Shown one piece after another: positions 1 through 9,277 of a stretch of 64,000 nt of DNA. The position numbers and the translations under genes were made by a program. The DNA comes from Thermohalobaculum sp039030915 (lineage in GTDB: Bacteria > Pseudomonadota > Alphaproteobacteria > Rhodobacterales > Rhodobacteraceae), in contig JBCCDG010000007.1 in the NCBI GenBank assembly GCA_039030915.1, positions 3,892 to 67,891 of the forward strand, written 5' to 3'. The notes beneath the pieces were generated by a model. That model searched no databases, was not told where the DNA came from, and worked only from the letters and a program-made list of their open reading frames with translations. Within the stretch, counting starts at the first letter, position 1. Each line of letters starts with the position of its first letter.

Positions 1-705
1 GAGATCGTTGCGAAGTACCGCAAGATGTTTCCCTTCCGACCCTACGAGCAGGGCGTCGAGGCAGGGACTGAGTTCTGCGTCTTCGACGTGCCCGGGGCAG
101 GACGCTTCGGCCTTTCGATCTGTTACGACATCTGGTTCCCGGAGACGACGCGCCAGCTCACCGCGATGGGTGCCGAGGTGCTGCTCCATCCCGTACTGAC
201 CGGGACGACCGACCGCGACGCGGAACTTTCCATCGCCCGTGCCACCGCTGCGCAGTTTCAGTGCTATGTGTTCGACGTGAATGGCCTGGCGGCCGGCGGC
301 GTCGGTCGCTCGACGGTGATCGACCCGTCGGCGGTGGTGCTTCACCAATCTGCCGGGCAAGAGGACATCTTTCCGACGGAGATCGATTTCGACCAGGTGC
401 GGCGCCAGCGAGAGGCCGGCATGCGCGGTCTCGGCCAGGTGCTCAAGAGCTTCCGTGACCGCAGCGCCGACTTCCCGGTCTATGATCGCCAGAGCGGTGC
501 GGATGCCTATCTGCACACGCTCGGCCCACTCGAGATGCCGCATCAGGGCAATCGCGCCGGGATCGCGGCAGAGATCGACGGTGAGGATGCGCGCGCCGTG
601 GGGACCATGGCGTGGTCCGGCGAGGAGTTTGGGCACGCGCGCAGCACCGATGGCGAGAAGGCAGCGGCGCCGGTGGTGCCGCTCGGCAAGACATTGACGG
701 GGTGA
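1..705 (+). CDS. Nitrilase-superfamily carbon-nitrogen hydrolase, C-terminal part
   Basis: The frame is open from base 1, so the N-terminus lies outside the window; about 234 codons remain. The segment SICYDIWFPE (nucleophile Cys codon at 121-123) matches the catalytic-Cys motif of nitrilase/amidase enzymes, which hydrolyse nitriles or amides through a Glu-Lys-Cys triad. Only the Cys part of the triad is in view. The C-terminal 70 or so residues extend beyond the core fold. The gene precedes the decarboxylase-family gene by 88 bases on the same strand, so it probably belongs to the same cassette. The substrate cannot be told from sequence. The family call is firm; the role in the cassette is inference. 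Confidence 0.85.
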   Translation, partial: EIVAKYRKMFPFRPYEQGVEAGTEFCVFDVPGAGRFGLSICYDIWFPETTRQLTAMGAEVLLHPVLTGTTDRDAELSIARATAAQFQCYVFDVNGLAAGGVGRSTVIDPSAVVLHQSAGQEDIFPTEIDFDQVRRQREAGMRGLGQVLKSFRDRSADFPVYDRQSGADAYLHTLGPLEMPHQGNRAGIAAEIDGEDARAVGTMAWSGEEFGHARSTDGEKAAAPVVPLGKTLTG

Positions 706-730
706 GGCAGGCGCCTCCTCCCGTAGTGGC

Positions 731-779
731 GCGGGCGGTTCCCGCCCGCCGCTGACAGACAAGGCGGGGCAAGCCCGCC
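731..779. other. Two tandem GC-rich hairpins between genes
   Basis: Arms GCGGGCGG (731-738) and CCGCCCGC (742-749) can form an 8-bp hairpin with a 3-base loop. GGCGGG (763-768) and CCCGCC (774-779) can form a second one just before the next start codon. No T-tract follows, so a classical terminator is unlikely. They could be an attenuating or mRNA-stabilising structure between the hydrolase and the decarboxylase genes. Confidence 0.3.
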
Positions 780-793
780 AGACGGAGGAGACG

Positions 794-3538
794 ATGACCG
801 CGATCAGCGACTACTACAGCGCCGTTCAGCTCCGCGCTGACCGCTGGAGCCATCTCAAGCAGCTGGCTGCAGAGCGCGATGGCCCGAAAGTCAGCGCGAA
901 GCGCGCCAAGTTGCTCGAGCAGAAGATCGGCGAGCAGTTCGACATCCTTGCGCCGATCGAAACCTATTGGGCCTTTCCCGGTATCGGCGCCTTCAATTTC
1001 ATGCGCCGGCAGCTCGAGCACGGGCATTACGACGATCTCGCCGTCTCCTCCCGTCGCGTCGTGCGTGCCCTGTCCTCCGGTGCCTATCGCCGTCGCCGGA
1101 TCACCCTCGCGGCCGATGAGCACGATCTGGAGGATGTCGAGGACGAACAGACTCAGCCTCTGGAGGCGCGGGCCCTCGCGCGCCCCTATTTCGAGACGCT
1201 GATCGTCGACCAGGTCACCGACCAGCAGGCGACCTGGCTGAAGAACTCGCTCTATCGGATGCGCCGTCAGGAGGACTCGTTCGTCTACGAGCCCATCATC
1301 GTCGGCAGCCTCGAGGACGCGCTGATCGCGATCCTTTTCAACCACAATATCCAGGCCGTGGTCGTGCGCCCCGGCCTCACGCTCAAGTCGGATCATGACC
1401 TGCCAATCCTCCGGAGGTATCTGACCCGGCTCGGCGACGAGGATGTAGATGCACTACCGCTGAACGATCTCGGTGCGGAGCTTTGCCGGCTCATCGGCAA
1501 GGTGCGCCCCGAACTCGACGCCTATCTCGTTACCGACCAGTCTGTGGAGGATATCGCGGGGCGTGATCTCGGTGGTTGCCGGCGTGTCTTCTACAATCAG
1601 GAAGACTTCCAGGAGCTGCACCTCAACATCCTGCGCGGCGTCAACAATCGATACAAGACGCCGTTCTTCACAGCGCTGAAGGAGTATTCGAAGCAGCCTA
1701 CCGGCGTCTTCCACGCCATGCCGATTAGCCGCGGCAAGTCGATCACGCGCTCGCACTGGATCGAGGACATGGGCGCCTTCTACGGCTCCAACATCTTCCT
1801 GGCCGAGACTTCGGCGACCTCAGGCGGGCTGGACAGTCTTCTCGAGCCGCACGGGCCGATCAAGGAGGCTCAGGAAAAGGCGGCGCGCGCATTCGGTGCA
1901 AAGCAGACCTTCTTCGCGACGAACGGCACCAGCACCTGCAACAAGATCGTCGTGCAGGCGCTGGTACGCCCGGGCGACATCGTGCTTGTCGACCGGGACT
2001 GTCACAAGTCCCATCACTACGGTCTGGTCCTCGCCGGGGCAGAGGTCGTCTACCTCGAGAGCTATCCGCTCAACGAGTATTCGATGTACGGCGCCGTTCC
2101 GATGCGGGAGATCAAGGAGAAGCTCTTCGCGCTCAAGAAGGCCGGCAAGCTCGACCGCGTCCGCATGCTTCTGCTCACGAACTGCACATTCGACGGGCTC
2201 GTCTACAACGTCGAACGGGTGATGCGCGAATGCCTTGCGATCAAGCCGGACCTTGTCTTCCTGTGGGACGAGGCCTGGTTCGGTTTTGCCCGCTTCGGGC
2301 CGACCTACCGCCAGCGCACCGCCATGAACTCGGCCAACAACCTGCGCGAACACCTGCGGACGGAAGAGGCAGAAAGCGCGTGGAACGCGCAGCAGAAGGC
2401 GCTGGAGGGCGCCGATGAGGAGACCTGGATCGAGACACGCCTCGTGCCGCCGCCAAAGGCCCGTGTCCGCGTCTATGCCTGCCAGTCGACCCACAAGACG
2501 CTGACATCGCTCCGCCAAGGCTCGATGATCCACGTGCACGACCAGGACTTCAAAGGCGAGGTCGAGCAGGCCTTCCACGAAGCTTACATGACCCACACCT
2601 CGACAAGCCCGAACTACCAGATCATCGCTTCTCTCGACGTGGGCCGCCGGCAGGTGGAGCTGGAAGGCTTCGAGCTCGTCCAGCGCCAGGTCGAGAGCGC
2701 GATGTCTCTGCGCCGCGCGATCCACAGCCACCCGCTTCTCAGGAAGTATTTCCGGGTGCTCACGGCGGGCGACATGATCCCGTCGGAATATCGCGAGAGC
2801 GGCATCCAGTCATATTATAACCCCGAGCAGGGCTGGTCCGACATCTGGGACTGTTGGGCCACCGATGAGTTCGTGCTCGATGCGACGCGCGTGACGCTGG
2901 TCGTGGGCGGCACGGGTTATGACGGGGATACGTTCAAGACCGAGATCCTGATGGAGCGGCACGGGATCCAGGTGAACAAGACGAGCCGGAACACCGTGCT
3001 CTTCATGACCAATATCGGCACGACGCGCTCCTCGGTCGCCTACCTCATCGAGGTGCTGGTCAATGTCGCGAAAGAACTCGACGACAAGATCGACGATGCC
3101 TCGCGCATGGAGCGACTGGCCTTCGACAAGCGGGTCCACAGCCTCATGGAGGAGCTCCCGCCGCTCCCGGATTTCAGCCGCTTTCACGATGCATTCCGCA
3201 GCGATCCGAACGCAACCACGCCCGAGGGCGACATGCGCAAGGCCTTCTACAAGGCCTATGATGACGAGAATTGTGAGTATCTAGCCCTCGACGACGGCGC
3301 GATCGACCGGGCGATGGAGACAGGGCGCGACGTCGTCTCGGCCAGCTTCATCATCCCCTACCCGCCGGGCTTTCCGATCCTGGTGCCTGGCCAGGTGATA
3401 TCGCCCGAGATCCTCGCCTTCATGCGCGCGCTCGACGTCAACGAGATCCACGGCTATCGCGCGGATCTGGGCTTGCGCGTCTTCACCGAAGCCGCCGTCT
3501 CCGGCAGCGGCGACAGCATTCGCGCCGCCGCCGAGTAA
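794..3538 (+). CDS. Orn/Lys/Arg decarboxylase-family PLP enzyme (long form)
   Basis: The 914-residue product is a fold-type-I PLP enzyme of the Orn/Lys/Arg decarboxylase group. Visible marks are a glycine/threonine-rich ATNGTST segment, DEAWFGF with the PLP-nitrogen-binding Asp at about residue 492, and QSTHKTL with the Schiff-base Lys at about 568. A non-catalytic N-terminal region of about 300 residues and a C-terminal domain flank the core, as in inducible bacterial decarboxylases. Residues around 520-550 form a charged insertion. The expected reaction is decarboxylation of a basic amino acid to a di- or polyamine, but the true substrate is unknown. The ATG is preceded by GGAGGAG (785-791). 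It lies between a nitrilase and an ATP-grasp gene, which suggests supply of an amine for conjugation. Confidence 0.88.
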   Translation: MTAISDYYSAVQLRADRWSHLKQLAAERDGPKVSAKRAKLLEQKIGEQFDILAPIETYWAFPGIGAFNFMRRQLEHGHYDDLAVSSRRVVRALSSGAYRRRRITLAADEHDLEDVEDEQTQPLEARALARPYFETLIVDQVTDQQATWLKNSLYRMRRQEDSFVYEPIIVGSLEDALIAILFNHNIQAVVVRPGLTLKSDHDLPILRRYLTRLGDEDVDALPLNDLGAELCRLIGKVRPELDAYLVTDQSVEDIAGRDLGGCRRVFYNQEDFQELHLNILRGVNNRYKTPFFTALKEYSKQPTGVFHAMPISRGKSITRSHWIEDMGAFYGSNIFLAETSATSGGLDSLLEPHGPIKEAQEKAARAFGAKQTFFATNGTSTCNKIVVQALVRPGDIVLVDRDCHKSHHYGLVLAGAEVVYLESYPLNEYSMYGAVPMREIKEKLFALKKAGKLDRVRMLLLTNCTFDGLVYNVERVMRECLAIKPDLVFLWDEAWFGFARFGPTYRQRTAMNSANNLREHLRTEEAESAWNAQQKALEGADEETWIETRLVPPPKARVRVYACQSTHKTLTSLRQGSMIHVHDQDFKGEVEQAFHEAYMTHTSTSPNYQIIASLDVGRRQVELEGFELVQRQVESAMSLRRAIHSHPLLRKYFRVLTAGDMIPSEYRESGIQSYYNPEQGWSDIWDCWATDEFVLDATRVTLVVGGTGYDGDTFKTEILMERHGIQVNKTSRNTVLFMTNIGTTRSSVAYLIEVLVNVAKELDDKIDDASRMERLAFDKRVHSLMEELPPLPDFSRFHDAFRSDPNATTPEGDMRKAFYKAYDDENCEYLALDDGAIDRAMETGRDVVSASFIIPYPPGFPILVPGQVISPEILAFMRALDVNEIHGYRADLGLRVFTEAAVSGSGDSIRAAAE

Positions 3539-3566
3539 TCGCGGCCGGCGTCGGTACCGCCCCCTC

Positions 3567-3581
3567 CCCCCTTCGAGGGGG
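3567..3581. other. C/G-run hairpin between decarboxylase and ATP-grasp genes
   Basis: CCCCCT (3567-3572) pairs with AGGGGG (3576-3581) around a TCG loop, inside a longer stretch of C-runs followed by G-runs. There is no T-tract. It lies 28 bases after the decarboxylase stop and about 70 before the ATP-grasp start. It may be a partial transcription stop or an mRNA-stabilising element; function is not shown. Confidence 0.3.
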
Positions 3582-3649
3582 TGGGTCGGGGCGGGGGTCC
3601 TCGGTCCCTGCTCCCCCACCAAAGAAGGGACAGGGAGGCTCGTCTAGCC

Positions 3650-5101
3650 ATGAAAACCCTCAAGAACATCTCTGAAATTCGCCGCTTCTTCCATCGAAAC
3701 GATAAGCCGATCTACTTCGTCTCGGCCACGAACTTCAATCTGCTCGGTATCGATGAGTGGGTGAAGAACTTCAAATACGTGAACTATCTCGACTGCTTCG
3801 ACGGTCGGCATCCGAACGTCATGGTGCCCGAGGAGATCCCGCACGAGGAGTTCCAGTCCATCGAGGACATCAACAACTATCTTCTGTCCCACAAGCAGGT
3901 AGTCGATTTCGTCGAAGGCCGCGACGAGGATCCGAAGCTCGTCTTCCTCATGTTCGACGAGAAGACGGAGGAGCTGGCCAAGGAGCTCGGTGCCGAAGTC
4001 TGGTTTCCGCCCGCCTCGCTCCGCGAACGCGTCGACAACAAGATCGAGACCGTGCGCATCGGCAACAAGGCGGACGTGCCCTCCGTACCGAACACCCTCG
4101 CCGAGGTGAAGGACTGGGACGACCTCTGCAAATCCGCCAGCGAGGCCGGGCTCGGCGACGACCTCGTGCTGCAATCGGCCTTCGGCGATTCGGGCCACAC
4201 CACCTTCTTCATCGCCTCCGAGGACGATTTCCGCCGGCATGAGCATGAGATCGTCGGCGAGGGCGAGATAAAGATCATGAAGCGCGTCAATGTGCGCGGC
4301 TCTGCGATCGAGGCCTGCGCCACCAGCCAGGGCACCATCGTCGGCCCGCTGATGACGGAGCTCGTGGGCTTCAAGGAGCTGACGCCCTATCGTGGCGGCT
4401 GGTGCGGCAACGAGATCTTCGACAGCGCCTTCAGTCCCGAGCAGCGCGAGCAGGCCCGCGCGATGACCTTCCGCTTCGGCGAGCAGCTCCGCAAGGAGGG
4501 CTATCGCGGCTATTTCGAGCTCGACTTCCTCATCGACAAGGAGTCCGACGAGATCTACCTCGGCGAGCTCAATCCGCGCATCACGGGCGCATCGTCGATG
4601 ACCAACCACGCCGCCTTCGCCCACGCGGATGCGCCGCTGTTCCTCTTCCATCTCCTCGAATTCTCGGGCCAGCCCTTCGAACTCGATGTGGACGAGCTCA
4701 ACGCGCGCTGGGCGGATCCGGACATGATCGACAGCTGGTCCCAGATGGTCATCAAGCACACCGACGACACGGTCGACATCATCACCGAGGCGCCGGAGAG
4801 CGGCATTTACCGCGTGGTTGACGGGCGGGTGACCTTCGACCGCTTCGACTATCACCGTCGCGCCGTCGAGAGCGAGCAGGAGGCGTTCTTTCTCCGCATC
4901 CTCAAGCCCGGCGACTACCGCTACGAGGGCGCGGATCTCGGCATCCTTGTCACCCGCGGCCGCTCGATGACCGAGGATTTCGAGCTCAACGACCGGGCCA
5001 AGATGTGGATCGAGGGGATGAAGGCACAGTTCGCCGCCAAGCCCCTGCCGGCGGCCGAGGCCGCACCTGCGATGTCGGATCCCGCTTTCAAGATCATGTA
5101 G
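3650..5101 (+). CDS. ATP-grasp ligase (biotin-carboxylase-like)
   Basis: The 483-residue product has an ATP-grasp core. An N-terminal Rossmann-like pre-ATP-grasp part is followed by a nucleotide-binding region and then by metal-binding residues in YLGELNPRITGASS, the E...N...R pattern of carboxylate-amine ligases. ATP-grasp enzymes join a carboxylate to an amine through an acyl-phosphate. Automatic annotation usually calls this group biotin carboxylase, but no biotin carrier or carboxyltransferase gene is nearby, so an amide- or peptide-forming role fits better (inference). The start at 3650 has AGGGAGG about 11 bases upstream; an in-frame upstream ATG at 3581 lies in the intergenic C/G-run hairpin and is less likely. 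It follows the decarboxylase and precedes a C45-type enzyme. Confidence 0.8.
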   Translation: MKTLKNISEIRRFFHRNDKPIYFVSATNFNLLGIDEWVKNFKYVNYLDCFDGRHPNVMVPEEIPHEEFQSIEDINNYLLSHKQVVDFVEGRDEDPKLVFLMFDEKTEELAKELGAEVWFPPASLRERVDNKIETVRIGNKADVPSVPNTLAEVKDWDDLCKSASEAGLGDDLVLQSAFGDSGHTTFFIASEDDFRRHEHEIVGEGEIKIMKRVNVRGSAIEACATSQGTIVGPLMTELVGFKELTPYRGGWCGNEIFDSAFSPEQREQARAMTFRFGEQLRKEGYRGYFELDFLIDKESDEIYLGELNPRITGASSMTNHAAFAHADAPLFLFHLLEFSGQPFELDVDELNARWADPDMIDSWSQMVIKHTDDTVDIITEAPESGIYRVVDGRVTFDRFDYHRRAVESEQEAFFLRILKPGDYRYEGADLGILVTRGRSMTEDFELNDRAKMWIEGMKAQFAAKPLPAAEAAPAMSDPAFKIM

Positions 5102-5180
5102 TCCACGGGTAGCGGCCTTGCCGGACGGGCACGGCCGCCGCCTTGCCGGCCGGCAGGATCGGGGAGTAGAGAGTAGGGCC

Positions 5181-6170
5181 ATGTCCCTCGTCTTTCGCGC
5201 CGTGTCCGAGGCTGAGCCCGGGCCGAAATGGGCGGCGCTCTTTCAGGAGCACTGGCCGCATTATCGCCGTTGGTGGGCGCGTGAAGGGGTGACGGCCCGG
5301 CCGACCTATCTCGAAAGCCGCAGGGCGCTGAAGACACATATGCCCGAGCTGGTGGGTCTCTACGACCGGCTGTCGAACCTCGCCGGCGGGAAGGATGAGG
5401 CCGCGCGCTTCCTGAGCTTCTTCTGCCCGCCGCCCTATCTCTCGGGCTGCAGCCAGGCGCTCTGGCCCGGTGCCGAGCCGATGCTCGTGCGCAACTACGA
5501 CTACAGCCCGAAGGCCTTCGACGCGCTGGTGCTCCATACCGAGTGGGAGGGCCGACGGGTCATGGGTATGTCCGACGGGCTCTGGGGCCTTGTCGATGGC
5601 ATGAACGATGCGGGCCTTGCGGTTTCGCTGACCTTTGGCGGCCGGCGGGTGGTGGGGGACGGGTTCGGCGTCCCGCTCATCCTGCGCTACGTGCTCCAGA
5701 CATGCGAGACCGCGGAGCAGGCGGGCCGGGCGCTTGCGCGCATCCCCTGCCATATGAGCTATAACGTGACCGTGGTGGACGCTGCGCGGCACTACCTCAC
5801 CGCCTATCTCGCGCCCGACAGAACCGCCGTGCTCGGTCGCGTCGCCGTGGCAACGAACCATCAGGAGCGGGTCGAGTGGGCGAGCCATGCCCGTTTCACG
5901 GCAACCGTCGAGCGCGAGCGCTTCCTGCTCCAGCGCCTGACCCTCCATATGGAGCCGCAGGAGACCTTTGTCGGAGCCTTCCTCAAGCCACCGCTCTACT
6001 CCGTGGCCTTCGCGCAGGGCTTCGGCACGCTCTATACCAGCGTCTACCGCCCTCACCGGCGCAGCATGGAGGTGCTCTGGCCCGGCGTCTCCTGGCCCTT
6101 CAGCCTCGATGCCTTTCATGAGGGCGCGAGAAGGGTCCATTTCCCGGACGCACAGGCCGTCGCGCACTGA
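5181..6170 (+). CDS. C45-type Ntn hydrolase / acyltransferase (AAT-like)
   Basis: The 329-residue product resembles the acyl-CoA:6-aminopenicillanate acyltransferase (peptidase C45) group. The motif SGCSQALW, with Gly89-Cys90, followed by LVRNYDYSP, fits the pattern in which self-cleavage exposes an N-terminal Cys nucleophile and a downstream NxD organises the active site. Such enzymes hydrolyse or transfer acyl groups on amides. About 90 residues precede the Cys, like the short alpha chain of the fungal enzyme. The ATG at 5181 follows a purine-rich GGGAGTAGAGAG stretch, 79 bases after the ATP-grasp stop. As last gene of the cassette it could acylate or trim the ligase product. The reaction direction is unknown. 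Confidence 0.78.
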   Translation: MSLVFRAVSEAEPGPKWAALFQEHWPHYRRWWAREGVTARPTYLESRRALKTHMPELVGLYDRLSNLAGGKDEAARFLSFFCPPPYLSGCSQALWPGAEPMLVRNYDYSPKAFDALVLHTEWEGRRVMGMSDGLWGLVDGMNDAGLAVSLTFGGRRVVGDGFGVPLILRYVLQTCETAEQAGRALARIPCHMSYNVTVVDAARHYLTAYLAPDRTAVLGRVAVATNHQERVEWASHARFTATVERERFLLQRLTLHMEPQETFVGAFLKPPLYSVAFAQGFGTLYTSVYRPHRRSMEVLWPGVSWPFSLDAFHEGARRVHFPDAQAVAH

Positions 6171-6535
6171 CTGCGCTCGGCCGCAGGCCGGAAACCGCAC
6201 AACGACGATCGGCGCCGGATCTCGCGCCCGAGCGGGCGCATCGCTGCGCCCGGGTTGAGCTGGGCCGCTGGAGCACACTCCGTTCCGACGAATTCGTCGC
6301 CGGTACTCGCGCCGGTCCGACCAGGCCATCCGGACCGCTGGATGGCATCGTCGTGGCGTTTGGGTCGCCCGATCAAGTCCTTCTACAACCTGTTCTCGTC
6401 AGATCGGTACGGATATCGGCGGGAGCACATGAAAATGACGAGGCTGATATTCGTCTTTTGTTCTAACACTGGGCGGTATCGTTACGTGGGTGGGCGCGGG
6501 CGCGAACGAGGATGTTCGACCTTCACAGCGCGAGC
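6171..6535. other. Convergent intergenic region, no gene seen
   Basis: These 365 bases lie between two converging stop codons. The stretch around 6380-6480 is AT-richer than its surroundings. No reading frame has recognisable protein similarity, and no strong hairpin with a T-tract is evident. Confidence 0.5.
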
Positions 6536-9277
6536 TCAATCCACGGTCAGCGCCACATGAATCACGCCCTCGCCCGGCACGGCGTCACGCCGGAAGCCAA
6601 GGCGCGCGGCTAGCGCCAGCATGCCTTCGTTCTCGGTTAGCACGTCGCCCCAGATCGTGCCGATCCCCTCCGCGCGCGCGTGGGCGATGAGGCGCTCCAT
6701 CAATGCGCGGCCGAGCCCCCGGCCCTTGAGATCGGAGCGGACCATGACGCTGAACTCGGCTTCCTCGCCCGATGCCTCCGTCGCCAGCCGTCCGACCCCG
6801 AGCATCTCGCCGGCGTCGTCGGGCATATCGGGCGGTGAGGGTGCAAAGGCGACGAAGGCGATGGCACGGGCGTAATCGATCTGCGTCAGCCTGGCGATCA
6901 TGCCGGGCGGCACCTCGTTCATCCGGCTGAAGAAGCGCAGCCGCAGGTCCTCGGGCGTCGCCTTCGCGAAGAACTCCGCGAAGCGCGGCGCATCCTCCGG
7001 CTTCACCGGCCGGCAAAATGCGGTCGTGCCGTCGCCGAGCGCGAGCCGGCCCTCCAGCTCCGCGGGATAGGGGCGGATGGCGAAGCGGGGATTGGGTGCG
7101 GGCGCCTCGGCGAGCCGGCGCGAGATGATGATGCGGGCATCGAGTGCCACCGCGCCGACGTCGTCGGCAAGGAGCGGGTTGATGTCGAGCTCGCAGATCA
7201 TCGGCAGAGCCCGTGCCATCTCGCCGAGCCGCACCAGAACCGCCGCGATGGCATCGAGATCGGCTCGCGGGCGCATGCGGTAGCCCGCCAGCAGCCGGGC
7301 GACCCGTGTCCGTTCGATCAGCCGTCGCGCGAGCCCCATGTCGAGCGGCGGCAGCGCCATCGCGATATCGTCCGCCGCCTCGACTGCCAGCCCCCCGGCA
7401 CCGAAGAGGATGGCCGGTCCGAAGACCGGATCGTCCGAGAGGCCACAAAGAAGCTCATGCGCCTCCGGCCGGCGCACCGTCTCCTGCACGCTGAGGCCCG
7501 TGATCTTCGCATCGGGCGCACGCTGTGCAAGGTCGGCCAGCATGCGGGTCGCAGCTTCCGCGACTGCGTCGGGGCCATCGAGATCGAGGATGACGCCACC
7601 GACATCCGACTTGTGCTCGAGATCGTCCGACAGCGCCTTCAGTGCAAAGCGCCGGACACCCTGCCGCGCCAGCGTCTCGGCAACCGTACGGGCGGCATCG
7701 GGGTCGGGCACGGCCGCTGCCGTGGGCACGGTCGGGATCCCCGCCGCGGCCAGCACGGCCTTCGCCTCGGCTTCGTTGAGCCGACGAGATCCACGCTGTG
7801 CTGCGCGCCGTATCACCGCGCGGGCCGTCACCCAATCCGCCTCGGGGCCCGCGGGCGCGGCGGGCGGCACGGCGCTGATCTCGTCGAGAAGGCGTGTCCG
7901 TGCCAGCAGGTAGCCGAAGCCCCGCACCGCCTCGGTCGGCGTGGCGAAGCAGGGAATATCCGCCTCCTCCAGCGCACGCTGCGCCTCCGCCCCTTGACCG
8001 GCGATGCCATCGTCGCCCAGCCAGCAGGCGAAGACCGGCTTCGCGCGGTAGCTCTTCTTGCGATGGGCCGACGCGGCCTCGACCACGGCGCGCGCCGCCT
8101 CCGGCCCGTCGCCGAGTGCGGTGGGCGAGTGCAGCACCACCGTCGCATCGACGTCGGGATCCGCCAGTATGGCGGCCAGCGCCGTGCCGTAGCGCATCCC
8201 GTCGGCGCCGGCATCCAGGTCGACCGGATTGGCGGGGCTGTTGAACGCCGGCAGCACCTCGGCGATCTTCGCCTGCGTCTCATCGCCGAGCACCGCCAGC
8301 CGAGCGCCTATGTCGCCAACGGCATCGGCCGCAAGGACGCCCGCGCCGCCACCGTTCGTTACGATCCCGATCCGATCTCCAAGCGGCTGACCTGCGCGGA
8401 GACGCAGATGATCGAGCGCTTCGGCCGCATCGAAAAGCTCCTCGATCGTGTCGATACGCAGGATCCCGGCGCGTGCCAGTGCAGCGTCGAAGAGCGCATC
8501 GGTTCCGGCCAGCGCGCCGCTGTGGGAGTTCGCCGCGACCGCGCCCTCCCGCCGCCGTCCGCTCTTGAGCGCGATCACGGGCTTCACCCGCGCGGCTGCC
8601 CGGGCGGCCGGCATGAAGGACTGTGCGTCGTCGATGCCTTCGAGGTACAGCAGGATCGCCCGGCTCTCCCGGTCGGTGGCCAGATGGTCGAGCAGATCCG
8701 CCATCGTCACATCCGCCTGATCGCCGACCGAGACCACGTGACTGAAACCGATCTCGCGCGAGACAGCCCAGGCGATGACGCCGCCTATGATCGAGCCGCT
8801 CTGGCTGAGAAAGGCCAGCCGGCCCGAAAGCGGAACCTTGGGCGCCGTGCTTGCGGCGAGGAGGCGCGGTGGGCGGAGAAGACCGGCGGAGTGCGGCCCG
8901 ATGAAACGCAACCCATGCCGCCGGGCCGCCTGGAGGATCTCGCTCATCAGCGGCCCGCCGCGCTCTATGCCCGGGGTGAGGATCAGCGCAGCCCTGCAGC
9001 CGCGCTCTCCGACCGCGTCCAGCACCCCCGCTACGGTTCGCGGCGGGCTGGCGATCACGGCAAGCGACGGTGTGTCGGGCAGCGCGGCGGCATCGGGAAA
9101 GCAGGGCAAGCCGCGCACGCTCTGATGTTTCGGGTTCACCGCCCAAAGCGGGCCCGCAAAGCCCGTCGTCATCATCTGGGCGAAGACAGCTGCACCGATG
9201 GCGCCCGGCCGTTCCGTCGCGCCGAAGACCGCGACAGAGGAGGGGGAGAGCAACGTCTCGACATGCTCGAGCGACAT
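6536..9277 (-). CDS. ADP-forming acyl-CoA synthetase fused to GNAT acetyltransferase (Pat-like)
   Basis: The 913-residue product has the Pat/YfiQ layout: a CoA-binding Rossmann domain (about 1-130), succinyl-CoA-ligase-like domains (to about 450), an ATP-grasp subdomain (about 475-690), and a C-terminal GNAT domain (about 735-905) with acetyl-CoA loop residues near RGLGRALM. Enzymes of this layout acetylate lysines, classically on acetyl-CoA synthetase. The motif SHSGALAG keeps His252, the position phosphorylated in catalytic ADP-forming acetyl-CoA synthetases. Protein-acetylating homologues are described as having lost ligase activity, so this copy might still be a ligase. The start at 9277 has GAGGAG 8 bases upstream and is preferred over an upstream in-frame start. 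The gene stands alone between convergent and divergent neighbours. Confidence 0.88.
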   Translation of the reverse strand: MSLEHVETLLSPSSVAVFGATERPGAIGAAVFAQMMTTGFAGPLWAVNPKHQSVRGLPCFPDAAALPDTPSLAVIASPPRTVAGVLDAVGERGCRAALILTPGIERGGPLMSEILQAARRHGLRFIGPHSAGLLRPPRLLAASTAPKVPLSGRLAFLSQSGSIIGGVIAWAVSREIGFSHVVSVGDQADVTMADLLDHLATDRESRAILLYLEGIDDAQSFMPAARAAARVKPVIALKSGRRREGAVAANSHSGALAGTDALFDAALARAGILRIDTIEELFDAAEALDHLRLRAGQPLGDRIGIVTNGGGAGVLAADAVGDIGARLAVLGDETQAKIAEVLPAFNSPANPVDLDAGADGMRYGTALAAILADPDVDATVVLHSPTALGDGPEAARAVVEAASAHRKKSYRAKPVFACWLGDDGIAGQGAEAQRALEEADIPCFATPTEAVRGFGYLLARTRLLDEISAVPPAAPAGPEADWVTARAVIRRAAQRGSRRLNEAEAKAVLAAAGIPTVPTAAAVPDPDAARTVAETLARQGVRRFALKALSDDLEHKSDVGGVILDLDGPDAVAEAATRMLADLAQRAPDAKITGLSVQETVRRPEAHELLCGLSDDPVFGPAILFGAGGLAVEAADDIAMALPPLDMGLARRLIERTRVARLLAGYRMRPRADLDAIAAVLVRLGEMARALPMICELDINPLLADDVGAVALDARIIISRRLAEAPAPNPRFAIRPYPAELEGRLALGDGTTAFCRPVKPEDAPRFAEFFAKATPEDLRLRFFSRMNEVPPGMIARLTQIDYARAIAFVAFAPSPPDMPDDAGEMLGVGRLATEASGEEAEFSVMVRSDLKGRGLGRALMERLIAHARAEGIGTIWGDVLTENEGMLALAARLGFRRDAVPGEGVIHVALTVD

